Assembly: GCF_040112705.1 (NCBI RefSeq)
Contig: NZ_CP157804.1
Coordinates: 436,501 to 500,500, forward strand
Direction: 5' to 3'
DNA length: 64,000 nucleotides
Source: Flagellimonas sp. MMG031
Lineage (GTDB): Bacteria; Bacteroidota; Bacteroidia; Flavobacteriales; Flavobacteriaceae
Notes under the pieces: model-generated
Database searches by the model: none
The model's input: the letters and a program-made list of their open reading frames with translations, nothing else
Told to the model about the DNA's origin: nothing
Translations under genes and position numbers: made by a program
Part shown: in pieces, positions 7,556-16,365 of the stretch
Numbering within the stretch: position 1 is the stretch's first letter
Layout of the letters: every line of letters starts with the position of its first letter

Positions 7556-9082
7556 CTAGTTATCCACCACTACCTTATAGGTCGGGTCTTCCAAAACATT
7601 GACTTCGATAATGTCGTCGGCATTGGCCAACAAACGCCTACAGTCGCGGCTCAAATGCTTTAAATGCACCTTTTTGCCCACTTTGCGATAACGCTCTGTA
7701 ATTTTGTTCACGGCTTCAATGGCGGACATATCCACCAACCTACTTTCGGCAAAGTCAATGACCACTTCTTCGGGGTCGTTCAATACATCAAATTTTTCGG
7801 CAAATAAGGTGGTGCTGCCAAAGAACAACGGACCGTAGATTTCGTAGTGTTTCACGCCTTCGTCATCAATGCTTTTTCGAGCCCGGATACGTTTGGCATT
7901 GTCCCAAGCAAACACGAGTGCGGAAATAATCACGCCCACCAACACGGCCAAAGCCAAATTGTGAAGGAACACCGTCACCAAGGTTACAAGCACCATTACC
8001 AACACATCCGATTTTGGCATTCTGCGGAAGGTCTTTAAACTCGCCCATTCAAAGGTCCCCAAAGCAACCATGATCATCAGACCGGTCAGTGCGGCCATGG
8101 GCACTCTTTCAATCAAACTGGAGCCGAACATAATAAATACCAAAAGCATCAAGGCAGCCACAATCCCCGACAGTCGAGCACGTGCACCATTGGACGTATT
8201 GATCAAACTTTGTCCGATCATGGCACAACCACCCATTCCAGAGAAAAATCCAGAAAGAATGTTTGCGGTTCCCTGCGCCACAGCTTCTTTATTGCCTCTA
8301 CCACGGGTTTCGGTAATCTCGTCCACGATGTTGAGCGTTAGCAAACTTTCAATCAAACCAACACCTGCCATAATCGCGGCGAAGGGAAATATAATCTGTA
8401 AGGTCTCCCAAGTAAGGGGAAGATCAGGTATATGAAAAGGTGGAAAGGTTCCCTGAATGGATGCAATATCGCCAATAGTCCGTGTATCCAATCCCAAGAA
8501 AAACACGATTCCAAACACCAAAAGGATGGCTGCCAAGGAGGCTGGAACCACTTTGGTCAATTTAGGAAGCCCCCAAATCACCACCATGGTCAAAAGTACC
8601 AATCCCAAGAAAATATATAAGGTGCTTCCGCTCAACCATTCCCCGTCCACGGTTTGAAATTGACTTAACTGCGACATAAAAATAATCACGGCCAAACCGT
8701 TCACAAATCCGAAAATCACGGGATGGGGCACCAAACGCATCAATTTTCCCAACCGAAGCACTCCGGCCAGCAACTGTAAAATACCTGCTAGGATTACGGT
8801 GGCAAATACGTATTCCACCCCATATTGCTGAGCCAAGGTAACAATGACAACCGCCACAGCTCCCGTAGCCCCTGAAATCATTCCCGGTCTACCGCCCAAA
8901 ATCGAGGTGACCAATCCCATGACAAAGGCTGCGTACAAACCGGTGAGGGGCGACAAACCTGCAATGAAGGCAAATGCGATGGCTTCGGGCACTAAGGCAA
9001 GTGCCACGGTAAGGCCCGATAAAATTTCTGTGCGGTAGTTTACTTTTTGGGAAAAATCAAAAAGGTTGAGATATTTTTTCAT
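7556..9082 (-). CDS. SulP-family anion transporter with STAS domain
   Basis: A 508-residue inner-membrane protein of the SLC26/SulP family. The N-terminal LSGLTVALALVPEAIAFAFI is the conserved SulP opening, about 12 hydrophobic segments follow to about residue 390, and a C-terminal STAS domain occupies about 400-505 (EEVVIDFAESRLVDMSAIEAV). GFFSGMGGCAMIGQS matches the SulP transport core. Substrates in the family include sulfate, bicarbonate and dicarboxylates; none can be assigned here. A second SulP gene at 37900 is paired with a carbonic anhydrase, which this copy is not. The stop converges on the secreted DinB gene with 3 bases between. Confidence 0.9.
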   Translation of the reverse strand: MKKYLNLFDFSQKVNYRTEILSGLTVALALVPEAIAFAFIAGLSPLTGLYAAFVMGLVTSILGGRPGMISGATGAVAVVIVTLAQQYGVEYVFATVILAGILQLLAGVLRLGKLMRLVPHPVIFGFVNGLAVIIFMSQLSQFQTVDGEWLSGSTLYIFLGLVLLTMVVIWGLPKLTKVVPASLAAILLVFGIVFFLGLDTRTIGDIASIQGTFPPFHIPDLPLTWETLQIIFPFAAIMAGVGLIESLLTLNIVDEITETRGRGNKEAVAQGTANILSGFFSGMGGCAMIGQSLINTSNGARARLSGIVAALMLLVFIMFGSSLIERVPMAALTGLMIMVALGTFEWASLKTFRRMPKSDVLVMVLVTLVTVFLHNLALAVLVGVIISALVFAWDNAKRIRARKSIDDEGVKHYEIYGPLFFGSTTLFAEKFDVLNDPEEVVIDFAESRLVDMSAIEAVNKITERYRKVGKKVHLKHLSRDCRRLLANADDIIEVNVLEDPTYKVVVDN

Positions 9083-9164
9083 GGCTTCAATCTTGAAGCG
9101 CGCAAAAGTAACACTATTAACGGCAAGACCCTAATGACCCGAAAATTTTTAAGGATTTGATAAT

Positions 9165-10132
9165 CTACCAGTTAGTGAGGCCCAATAACTTTTCTCCCAG
9201 TGGACTTAATTTGGCAGTATCGTATTTGGTCTGTTCCCATTTCCGCGGATCGCCCGGAAAGGCATAGCCTTCGGGAGCAATTCTGTTTTTCCACGAATTG
9301 ATGCGCCATTGCCGCATTTCTTCGTTGTCTTCCTCCGCAGGCATCATGGAAATGTATTGTGCTATCCTCACTTTGTCGCCGGATTTGTTTGGCCGAATGC
9401 CGTGGGGCTGTGTGCTGTTGAAAATCAAAAGGTCTCCTGCTTCCAATTTCACTTTTACAATTTTATCTTCCAACCCGGTTACATCGGGCTGAAAATGGTC
9501 ACGGTCTTCGGGTTGGGTCTGCTTCCATGTTTCATAGTTTCGGTACAACCATGGATGCATTGAAATCCGCCCATGTTTTCATCGGTTTGATCAGCAAGGG
9601 CCAATACGCCCTGCACATTTTGGGGTTTGGTCTCGGGGTCGTAGTCCCAATGGATGAACCCTTTTTTGTTCTCTCCTGGACGTTGGGGCATATTGAGGTT
9701 GGCGCGGTCGATGGTGACCCATAACTTTTCCGTGCCCCAAATGTCCACAAAGGCATCGTATACTTTCGGTGTTTGTCTGTTGTTCCATAAATGTTGGTGA
9801 TTGTACACTTCCACCATTCCTGTTCCGGTAAGCTCTTTCATTTTCATCTCTGCTCTTGGCGGAGCATACCAGGTTTCAGGATCGTTCGGGTCCTTTTCGT
9901 CAAACTCCCATAAAAAATCGGCAGTTGCCTTCGCCTGTTCTTTTGGAACGGCATTTTTGATTACGATGTATCCATTTTCTATCCAAAATGCCCAATCCTC
10001 TTCGGAAAGTACCCGTAGTGGTTTGCTGTTGGATCTATCATTGAGTTTTGTTTTACTGCTTGTGGCGGTGGAGGGATTTCCGGGTATGGCCTCGTGGGCC
10101 TTGTTCGCCATCTCTGTATGTTGCTGCATCAT
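9165..10132 (-). pseudogene. Phytanoyl-CoA dioxygenase-family gene with one frameshift
   Basis: Two overlapping reading frames make up one protein of about 322 residues. The first (10132 to about 9553) carries the dioxygenase fold to FIHWDYDPETKPQNVQGVLAL, the HxD iron ligands, and MGGFQCI. The second picks up at PWLYRNYETWKQ and continues through the distal His (STQPHGIRPN) and the 2-oxoglutarate Arg (KVRIAQYI). The frame breaks at the CC of ATCCATGG near 9553; one extra C would restore GGFQCIPWLYRN. Everything else is intact, so this is either a very recent inactivation or a base-call error. It probably encodes a 2-oxoglutarate/Fe(II) hydroxylase. The divergent AraC gene is the likely regulator. 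The start may be 10132 or 10129. Confidence 0.85.
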
Positions 10133-10162
10133 TGTTCTTTGCTTTACTACTTAAGGATGAAT

Positions 10163-10170
10163 CAAAACTA
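10163..10170 (-). promoter_or_regulatory. Candidate -7 element for the dioxygenase gene
   Basis: On the minus strand this reads TAGTTTTG, a full match to TAnnTTTG, 30 bases before the start at 10132. No -33 box was seen at normal spacing, which would fit a promoter that needs the adjacent AraC activator. Confidence 0.45.
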
Positions 10171-10211
10171 GTGGAAGCGCACTGGGGTTTCTACCCTAAC
10201 ATTGACCAATA

Positions 10212-10245
10212 TTTGAACTATTTTGATTTTTACTTCTTATTTTTA
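10212..10245 (+). promoter_or_regulatory. Candidate promoter of the AraC-family gene
   Basis: TTTG at 10212-10215, a 22-base spacer, then TATTTTTA at 10238-10245 fit the Bacteroidota form TTTG-N19-23-TAnnTTTG with one mismatch in the -7 box. The ATG is 19 bases downstream. Confidence 0.5.
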
Positions 10246-10264
10246 GTCATATTAAAGCAATAAG

Positions 10265-11107
10265 ATGAAAATTCAGTTGGAAAACATACAGCCCAATGAC
10301 AAGAGCTCCTTCCATCTATTGCACAATCCGAAGTTGAACGATCTTTTTTTCTGGCACTTTCATCCCGAATTTGAATTGGTCTATATTGAAGGGGCCAATG
10401 GAAAGCGTCATGTAGGTCGCCATATTTCCAATTTCAAGGGAAGCGACCTTGTACTGATCGGTTCCAACATCCCCCATTTAAACTTTGATCACGGCATCAA
10501 AACGGAGTACCACAAGGAAGTTTTGCACATCAGCGCTTCGTTCAAGGAAAAGGTGTTTACCGAGATTCAGGAGCTGGAAGATGTGTATGGGCTATTGGAC
10601 AGGTCTCAGCACGGCATTGCCTTTTATGGTGAAACGAAACAAACGGTGGGTTCCCTCATGAAACAATTGCAGGGCATGAACCGGTTTGATCAATTATTGA
10701 AAATTCTGCGGTTGCTCAAACTATTGGCCCAGAGTGAGGAGTACATCCTTTTGCACGACAACCCGATTATCAACAACAAAGCCAACAAGCAACAAGAACG
10801 TTTGCAAAAGGTATATTCCTATATCGATGAGCATTATTCACGAAAAATAGCCTTGGAGGATATTGCAGCGTCCATAAACCTTGGGAAAGAGGCTTTTTGC
10901 AGATACTTTAAAAAGAATACGGGGAGTACCTTTACCAACTTTTTGAACCAATATCGGATTACGCAGGCCAAACGAATGTTGTTGACGGGCAAGAATATAG
11001 GAGAAACCTGCTACGAGTGCGGGTTTGAAAGCTTGTCCTATTTCAACCGGACCTTTAAAAGGATAAGTGGTGAAAACCCTTCGGACTATAAGAAAAGAAA
11101 CCGCTAA
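10265..11107 (+). CDS. AraC-family transcriptional regulator
   Basis: A 280-residue regulator. Residues about 20-110 form a cupin-like sensor domain (FFWHFHPEFELVYIEG, then GSNIPHLNFDH), the usual small-molecule-binding half. Residues about 180-280 hold the double helix-turn-helix, with IALEDIAASINLGKEAFCRYFKK and the signature YECGFESLSYFNRTFKRISGENPSDYKK near the end. It is divergent from the phytanoyl-CoA dioxygenase-family gene, with 132 bases between starts. It probably activates that gene in response to the hydroxylase substrate or a related compound. The effector is unknown. Confidence 0.92.
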   Translation: MKIQLENIQPNDKSSFHLLHNPKLNDLFFWHFHPEFELVYIEGANGKRHVGRHISNFKGSDLVLIGSNIPHLNFDHGIKTEYHKEVLHISASFKEKVFTEIQELEDVYGLLDRSQHGIAFYGETKQTVGSLMKQLQGMNRFDQLLKILRLLKLLAQSEEYILLHDNPIINNKANKQQERLQKVYSYIDEHYSRKIALEDIAASINLGKEAFCRYFKKNTGSTFTNFLNQYRITQAKRMLLTGKNIGETCYECGFESLSYFNRTFKRISGENPSDYKKRNR

Positions 11108-11146
11108 AAAAAGAACCGCCCCGAGCACAAATGCCCAAGGCGATTC
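11106..11146 (-). terminator. Terminator for the minus-strand lipoprotein gene
   Basis: On the minus strand GAATCGCCTTGGGC (11146 down to 11133) pairs with GCTCGGGGCGGTTC (11126 down to 11113) using several G-U pairs, followed by a run of seven T (11112-11106). Because the pairs rely on G-U on this strand, it works best for the leftward gene ending at 11204. Confidence 0.7.
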
Positions 11147-11203
11147 TTAACTAAATAACCAACCAAAAAAACTGTTTGTATGGTCGAACGTATATGTTCT
11201 TCC

Positions 11204-12124
11204 TTACATATTCCGTTGACGGGTAACGTTCATTACAGGATTGTTTGTTTTTGAACGTTTTTTACCTGTTCCGCCACTTGATTTCAAATATTGGATGTAT
11301 CCTCTTCCCGTGAATTCATACACCGTTCCGCTGGATACATGGTACAACTCTATGGTACTATCATTGATAACGTACAACTCAAAATAATCATTGCCCAAAT
11401 AGTCATAATCGAGTGTTAAAGTTTTCAGGGTGGCATCATTGGCCACGTCGTACACTTCATAATCCCCCTGGTAATCCCATTGAATACTGTTCAACGGAAT
11501 ACCAGTCATATCAACCGAGGACCTAAAATACCCATCCCCGTCAGCAAAAAACTGCAAATAGTTTTCCTCATCGAACTCGTTCAAGGCTCCAACTTCACTG
11601 GTAAAGGTTTTCTCCCATACTTGATATTCCTGTAGCAAATAGTGGATATTGTCATAGAACACCCTGTCGTAATCAAAGTTGTTCCTTTGATACCCTTCCA
11701 AAATATAGGAAGTATCGGAGCGGGGATCGTAGAGTTCCAAGGTATTATTGTCCAAAGGGAACACTTCCAACAACCAAAGGCCGTTTACATCGTGGTCGAT
11801 TTCCACCTGACCGCTAAAGGTGCCGTATGCACCAACATCAATACCCAATCCGTTACCTGTTTTTCCCAAACCGGAAAGATTGTTGTTGGCGTAAACGATG
11901 CCCCTATCGAACGAAATGGTAAACGCCCGTTGCAAAAAGGGCACTTCCCCACCGCCACGGGTTGCATTAATATCGATATACCAAAGGTCGTACGATTCCA
12001 AAACCAGGGCGGTAGTGATAGGTGGCTCCACCATCAGGTCATCTTCCACAATAACCTCGGTGTAGCAGGAACTGGCCAATATGCCTATCAGTAAAAATCC
12101 GAAAAGTAGTTTTCTATGTTTCAT
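11204..12124 (-). CDS. Bacteroidota lipoprotein of unknown function
   Basis: A 306-residue protein. The ATG at 12124 gives MKHRKLLFGFLLIGILASSC, a lipoprotein signal with the lipidated Cys at residue 20. The longer open frame (to 12205) would place 27 non-signal residues in front and is rejected. The mature part is acidic and rich in Tyr, Asp and Asn, with repeated strands such as SYDLWYIDINATRGGGEVPFL, TFSGQVEIDHDVNGLWLLEV and DYFELYVINDSTIELYHV, suggesting an all-beta fold. No catalytic motif is visible. It is divergent from gpsA with 124 bases between starts. I do not recognise a function. Confidence 0.75.
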   Translation of the reverse strand: MKHRKLLFGFLLIGILASSCYTEVIVEDDLMVEPPITTALVLESYDLWYIDINATRGGGEVPFLQRAFTISFDRGIVYANNNLSGLGKTGNGLGIDVGAYGTFSGQVEIDHDVNGLWLLEVFPLDNNTLELYDPRSDTSYILEGYQRNNFDYDRVFYDNIHYLLQEYQVWEKTFTSEVGALNEFDEENYLQFFADGDGYFRSSVDMTGIPLNSIQWDYQGDYEVYDVANDATLKTLTLDYDYLGNDYFELYVINDSTIELYHVSSGTVYEFTGRGYIQYLKSSGGTGKKRSKTNNPVMNVTRQRNM

Positions 12125-12248
12125 AATCGAGGTTTTAAGGTTCCCTATACCTAAACCAAGCAGCGTGCCAAATTTGTTAACTGTTTGATAATCAGCCATA
12201 AACATTCTGATTGATTTATTTTTTAGCTTTACAACCTAATTTGGATGC

Positions 12249-13250
12249 ATGGGAGACAAACTTAATTTTGGGGTTTTTGGAGGTGGAAGCTGGGGTACGG
12301 CCATTGTAAAGATGCTGACAGAAAATTTAGCCCACGTACATTGGTACATGCGGAGCGATTCTGCGATTCGACATATCCAAAAAGAATGGCACAATCCCAA
12401 CTATCTGAGCTCTGTGGAGTTTGATGTGGACCAGCTGGTAATGAGCCATGATATCAACACGATTGCTGAAGCATCCGATGTGCTGATCTTTGCGATTCCC
12501 TCCGCTTTTTTGGAAAGGGAACTCCAAGCTTTGACCGTTCCGTTGAAGGATAAAATTATTTTTTCGGCCATTAAAGGTATTGTTCCGGAAAGCGGCCGCA
12601 TTGTTGGGGAGCATTTTAATGAAAAATACGGCATCCCTTTTGAAAATATTGGGGTCATTACAGGACCCTGCCATGCCGAAGAAGTGGCCTTAGAGCGCTT
12701 ATCGTACCTAACCATTGCCTGCGCCGATTCCGATAAGGCAAAAATGGTGGCCAAACACCTGAAGAGCGACTACATCCGTACCAAAATATCGGACGACATC
12801 ATCGGTACGGAGTATGCAGCCATGCTGAAAAACATTTATGCCATTGCTGCGGGCATAGCCCACGGACTGGGTTATGGGGACAATTTCCAAAGCGTGTTGA
12901 TGAGCAATGCCATCCGCGAGATGAAACGTTTTATAGACCGAGTATACAAAATGAAGCGAAACATCAACGCCTCGGCCTACTTGGGCGACCTATTGGTAAC
13001 GGGATATTCCACTTTTAGTAGAAACCGTATGTTCGGAAACATGATAGGTAAGGGCTACACCGTAAAAAGCGCCATGATGGAGATGAATATGGTAGCCGAA
13101 GGCTATTATGCTACCCAAAGCGCCCATAACTTGATGGAAAAACTACAAAAGAAGTCCAAAACTCCGATTATCAACGCCGTGTACCAAGTGCTCTACAAAA
13201 ACAAGAACCCCAAAAAGGTGTTTGAAAAGTTGACGGAGAAGTTGGATTAA
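12249..13250 (+). CDS. gpsA: NAD(P)H-dependent glycerol-3-phosphate dehydrogenase
   Basis: A 333-residue enzyme of normal GpsA length that reduces dihydroxyacetone phosphate to sn-glycerol-3-phosphate for phospholipid synthesis in the cytoplasm. The N-terminal GVFGGGSWGTAIVKML (residues 8-23) is the Rossmann dinucleotide loop, FSAIKGI and GPCHAEEV are substrate-pocket motifs, and the catalytic Lys is in AAMLKNIYAIAAGIAHGLGYGDN. Its stop overlaps that of glpD on the other strand by 4 bases. The two face each other and catalyse opposite directions of the same interconversion. Confidence 0.96.
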   Translation: MGDKLNFGVFGGGSWGTAIVKMLTENLAHVHWYMRSDSAIRHIQKEWHNPNYLSSVEFDVDQLVMSHDINTIAEASDVLIFAIPSAFLERELQALTVPLKDKIIFSAIKGIVPESGRIVGEHFNEKYGIPFENIGVITGPCHAEEVALERLSYLTIACADSDKAKMVAKHLKSDYIRTKISDDIIGTEYAAMLKNIYAIAAGIAHGLGYGDNFQSVLMSNAIREMKRFIDRVYKMKRNINASAYLGDLLVTGYSTFSRNRMFGNMIGKGYTVKSAMMEMNMVAEGYYATQSAHNLMEKLQKKSKTPIINAVYQVLYKNKNPKKVFEKLTEKLD

Positions 13251-14914
13251 CCCCGCTCCAACGAAAAATCCGAATGCTCGGTCAACTGGGTATCCAATTC
13301 TTTGGAAAAGGCTTCCATGTCTTGCGCAGAATAGTTATAGGCTTTTTGGAACTCCTCGAACACCGGCTCCTTGTATTTTCGAACGCTGTCAATGTCAAAA
13401 TACAGTCGGCCCGTTCTTCGAATAAAAAAGTCCAGCGGGTTTAGGGCCATTTCGTGCGCCATGGCAAACTGGGCCTCTGCCCTGATCATACGTTCTTTGG
13501 GTTTTTTCCCTTTAATGTTGGCATACCGCTCCAAAATAGCTTCGGTTTGCTTACCGTAGGTGGTGACCAAGTACCAAGCGTGATAGAATTCAAATCCATC
13601 TTCTTTGAGATTGTCCAAGACCTGATCAATGTATTTGGTTACGTGCTTATACTTTTTAAAGTCGTTTCCACAAAGTGGGATTTTATCCGTGGTGCAAGCC
13701 TTCAATTCGGTTTCGTAATCTTCCTCCATTTTTTTGACGATACGGTTCACCACACGTTCGGCCATTTTGCGGTACCCCGTAAGTTTACCCCCTGCAATGC
13801 TGACCAATCCAGTATCTGAAGTAAAGATTTCATCCTTTCGGGACAATTCAGAAGCGGATTTCCCTTCTTCGTGAATCAAAGGACGAAGTCCAGCCCATGA
13901 CGAAATAATGTCGTCCAACTCCAATTCAATGTCGGGGAACATGTTGTTTACGGCGGAAATCAAATAAATGGCATCGGCCAGTTCGGTTGTTACATGGTTC
14001 TTGTCGGCATTGTAATTGGTGTCCGTAGTGCCAATATAGGTGACCTTGCCGCGTGGGATGGCAAACATCATCCTGCCGTCGGGAATATCAAAATAAACGG
14101 ATTGTTTTACCGGTAGTTTTTCCTTTGGAAATACCAAATGGACCCCCTTTGTCAGGTGCAATTGTTTTCCCTTTTTGGATTGGTTTACACTGCGCAGTTC
14201 ATCCACCCAGGGGCCAGCAGCGTTGATGACGTATTTAGAAAATACGTTATACTCATCCCCGAAAACCTCATCAGTGAACTTTACCCCAGCTACTTGTTCA
14301 TCCTTATAAATAAAATCGGTGACCTTGGCGTAATTGAACAACTGTGCCCCAAACTGAAGACTGGTCTTCAAATTTTCCATAGTGAGCCGGGCATCATCGG
14401 TGCGGTATTCGGCATAATAGCCCGCACCGTTCAAGATTTTTTTGGGAAGCAGCGGCTCCAGTTTTAGTGCTTCCTTCTTCTCCAGCATCTGCCGTTTATC
14501 GTCCCCAGAAACCTGGGCCAAAATATCGTACACCTTCAAACCGATGGAGGTCAACCATTTTCCATAAGACCCGCCCTCGATAAGCGGGAGCAACATTTTT
14601 TCTGGCAGCACCAAATGGGGTGCCAATTTGTGCACAATGGCACGTTCCGAACCCACTTCTTTTACCAACCAAAAATCGAATTGTTTCAAATAACGAAGCC
14701 CGCCGTGTATCAATTTGGTGGATTTGCTGCTGGTACCCGAAGCGAAATCCCCTTTCTCCAACAACAACACTTTCATGCCGCGAGAAGAAGCGTCCAGGGC
14801 AATTCCAGCACCGGTTATTCCCCCACCCACGACCACGAGGTCGTATGACATTTGAGCCGCCTTTTGCAACTGTTCCTTTCGATTTACGTTTGAAAAAACA
14901 ATGTTCTCGCTCAT
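13247..14914 (-). CDS. glpD: FAD-dependent glycerol-3-phosphate dehydrogenase
   Basis: A 555-residue flavoprotein that oxidises glycerol-3-phosphate to dihydroxyacetone phosphate and feeds electrons to quinone at the membrane. YDLVVVGGGITGAGIALDAS is the FAD loop, KSTKLIHGGLRYL follows, and VSIAGGKLTGYRKMAE is the C-terminal FAD motif. The C-terminal 100 residues (AEAQFAMAHEMALNPLDFFIRR) are the GlpD helical cap. The ATG at 14914 overlaps the stop of the upstream ABM gene (ATGA) and is preferred to an open frame start 42 bases earlier. No glpF or glpK is adjacent in the window. Confidence 0.95.
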   Translation of the reverse strand: MSENIVFSNVNRKEQLQKAAQMSYDLVVVGGGITGAGIALDASSRGMKVLLLEKGDFASGTSSKSTKLIHGGLRYLKQFDFWLVKEVGSERAIVHKLAPHLVLPEKMLLPLIEGGSYGKWLTSIGLKVYDILAQVSGDDKRQMLEKKEALKLEPLLPKKILNGAGYYAEYRTDDARLTMENLKTSLQFGAQLFNYAKVTDFIYKDEQVAGVKFTDEVFGDEYNVFSKYVINAAGPWVDELRSVNQSKKGKQLHLTKGVHLVFPKEKLPVKQSVYFDIPDGRMMFAIPRGKVTYIGTTDTNYNADKNHVTTELADAIYLISAVNNMFPDIELELDDIISSWAGLRPLIHEEGKSASELSRKDEIFTSDTGLVSIAGGKLTGYRKMAERVVNRIVKKMEEDYETELKACTTDKIPLCGNDFKKYKHVTKYIDQVLDNLKEDGFEFYHAWYLVTTYGKQTEAILERYANIKGKKPKERMIRAEAQFAMAHEMALNPLDFFIRRTGRLYFDIDSVRKYKEPVFEEFQKAYNYSAQDMEAFSKELDTQLTEHSDFSLERG

Positions 14915-15228
14915 GATTCTATTGTATTGAATTCGTATTCCCGTTCCACACGGCATACCCGGACTTTATACCAAGAATACCATTGCAGTCTGCCTTGTTT
15001 TTGCGCTTGTTTGTGGTCCAATTGGGCCTTCCAATTGGCAATCGCTTCCAAACTCTCCCAATAACTGACGGTTATTCCGACACCATCCCTAGCACTTTCT
15101 ACATCCAAGAAACCCGGTTGTTTTCGTGCCAAGGTTTCCATTTCTTCCGCCATTTGCGCATATCCTTCGTCGCCTGGAGTTCTTAGGCTGGTGAAAATCA
15201 CCGCGTAATATGGTTTTTGGGGATTCAT
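14911..15228 (-). CDS. Antibiotic biosynthesis monooxygenase (ABM) domain protein
   Basis: A 105-residue single-domain protein of the dimeric alpha+beta-barrel ABM family. YYAVIFTSLRTPGDEGYAQMAEEM, QPGFLDVESARDGVGITVSYW and SLEAIANWKAQLDHKQAQKQG match the strand-helix order and the His/Trp helix of these proteins. Members act as small monooxygenases or heme-degrading enzymes, but many have no known substrate. It is translationally coupled to glpD by an ATGA overlap, and its own start directly follows the stop of the upstream hypothetical gene, so the three form one minus-strand operon. Confidence 0.82.
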   Translation of the reverse strand: MNPQKPYYAVIFTSLRTPGDEGYAQMAEEMETLARKQPGFLDVESARDGVGITVSYWESLEAIANWKAQLDHKQAQKQGRLQWYSWYKVRVCRVEREYEFNTIES

Positions 15229-15585
15229 TTAATTAATGTACTCCTTTTCCAAAAAATAATTTACCAAGGCTTCCTTCATCAAAACCGTTTGCTCCCCGGC
15301 CTTCAGCGGTGGGAGTTGTTCCTTGATTTTATAATGTGGCCATCCATCGTCATCAAAAAAGTCAAAATCATAATACCCATAAGGCTCCAACAGCCTGCAG
15401 ATGGCGATATGCATCAGATTGACTTTTTCGTCCTTTTTAAATTTACGATGAAAATTTCCCAATTCCTGAACGCCTACCAAATAAATGATGCCATCCAGTT
15501 CCAATGGATCACCATCGGAAAATTGGGCCGACAGTTTTTGCACCAATAGCTCCCATCGTCCCCTTAATTGTTCGTCTCTTGCCAT
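15229..15585 (-). CDS. Conserved-looking hypothetical protein, first gene of the glpD operon
   Basis: A 118-residue soluble protein starting MARDEQLRGRWELLVQKLS. This ATG at 15585 is chosen because the -7 box TACCTTTG lies 19 bases upstream, while the longer open frame to 15606 would overlap that box. It has no signal peptide. Distinct segments are GDPLELDGIIYLVGVQELG and CRLLEPYGYYDFDFFDDDGWPHYKI. It ends immediately before the ABM start. I do not recognise the family. Operon position suggests a housekeeping accessory role, which is only inference. Confidence 0.65.
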   Translation of the reverse strand: MARDEQLRGRWELLVQKLSAQFSDGDPLELDGIIYLVGVQELGNFHRKFKKDEKVNLMHIAICRLLEPYGYYDFDFFDDDGWPHYKIKEQLPPLKAGEQTVLMKEALVNYFLEKEYIN

Positions 15586-15603
15586 GTCTTTTGCAATGAG
15601 TAC

Positions 15604-15632
15604 CAAAGGTACAAATCAATATTCTATATTTG
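15604..15632. promoter_or_regulatory. Back-to-back -7 elements for the glpD operon and cvpA
   Basis: Minus strand: TACCTTTG (15611 down to 15604), a full TAnnTTTG match, reads toward the hypothetical-ABM-glpD operon. Plus strand: TATATTTG (15625-15632), also a full match, lies 13 bases before the CvpA ATG. The two boxes are only 13 bases apart, so polymerase binding in the two directions should compete. Confidence 0.55.
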
Positions 15633-15645
15633 TTAAAACCCGCGC

Positions 15646-16176
15646 ATGAGCTTTTTGGATATCATCATAGGAATTCTTTTGATTTGGGGCCTGTACAAAG
15701 GGCTGAAAAATGGCTTGTTTGTAGAGCTAGCTTCTTTGGTGGCAATCATTGCCGGAATTTATGGCGCCATCCATTTTTCGTACATCACAGGGGATTATCT
15801 TGCAGAACGATTTGATTGGAGCGACCAATATCTTAAAATCGCTGCGTTCTTAATTACCTTTTTTGCCATTATCATTGTGGTGAACTTGGCAGGCAAATTC
15901 CTGACCAAGATTGCTGATTTTGCCATGCTCGGATTGCTCAATAAAATCGCCGGGGGTATTTTTGGAGCTTTAAAGGTGGCCGTTATCTTGGGTGCCTTTC
16001 TAATTTTCTTTGAAAAGCTCTCCTCTCCTCTCGGACTCATCAATGAAGAAAGCAAACAAGAATCCGTTTTCTACGAACCCATCAAGGAAATTGGAGCCTT
16101 GGTGTTCGCTTATGTATTTGATGACGAGGAAACCCTCCCCAAAGAAGAAGTCGAAGCTAGGGAGGAGATTATATGA
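15646..16176 (+). CDS. CvpA-family membrane protein
   Basis: A 176-residue inner-membrane protein with about four transmembrane segments and an acidic cytoplasmic tail (DDEETLPKEEVEAREEII). SFLDIIIGILLIWGLYKGLKNGLFVELASL is the hallmark CvpA start (given here as overall pattern: helix, G-x-x-x-G turn, helix), and NKIAGGIFGALKVAVILG is the conserved fourth helix. CvpA proteins are linked to colicin V production and, more generally, envelope homeostasis. The ATG is 13 bases after a perfect -7 box, implying a very short leader. Confidence 0.88.
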   Translation: MSFLDIIIGILLIWGLYKGLKNGLFVELASLVAIIAGIYGAIHFSYITGDYLAERFDWSDQYLKIAAFLITFFAIIIVVNLAGKFLTKIADFAMLGLLNKIAGGIFGALKVAVILGAFLIFFEKLSSPLGLINEESKQESVFYEPIKEIGALVFAYVFDDEETLPKEEVEAREEII

Positions 16177-16365
16177 ACGGTACGCTTTTTCCGATGAATT
16201 GATAATCTTCCCATACCACGGCACCATCATTATTTCAGTATCCTGTATTTCAACGTGATAATCTACCCTGATGTGGAAATTTTATGGAAACGGGCAGGGT
16301 CTCCTTTAGTTTAGCAAACGAGAACATTAGGGAATTTAGAGCACTCCCGAAAACGACCCCGAGAA

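Noticed and set aside
9545..9560. Programmed ribosomal frameshift in the dioxygenase gene
   Set aside because: There is no X-XXY-YYZ slippery heptamer or following pseudoknot at the break; a lost base explains it better.
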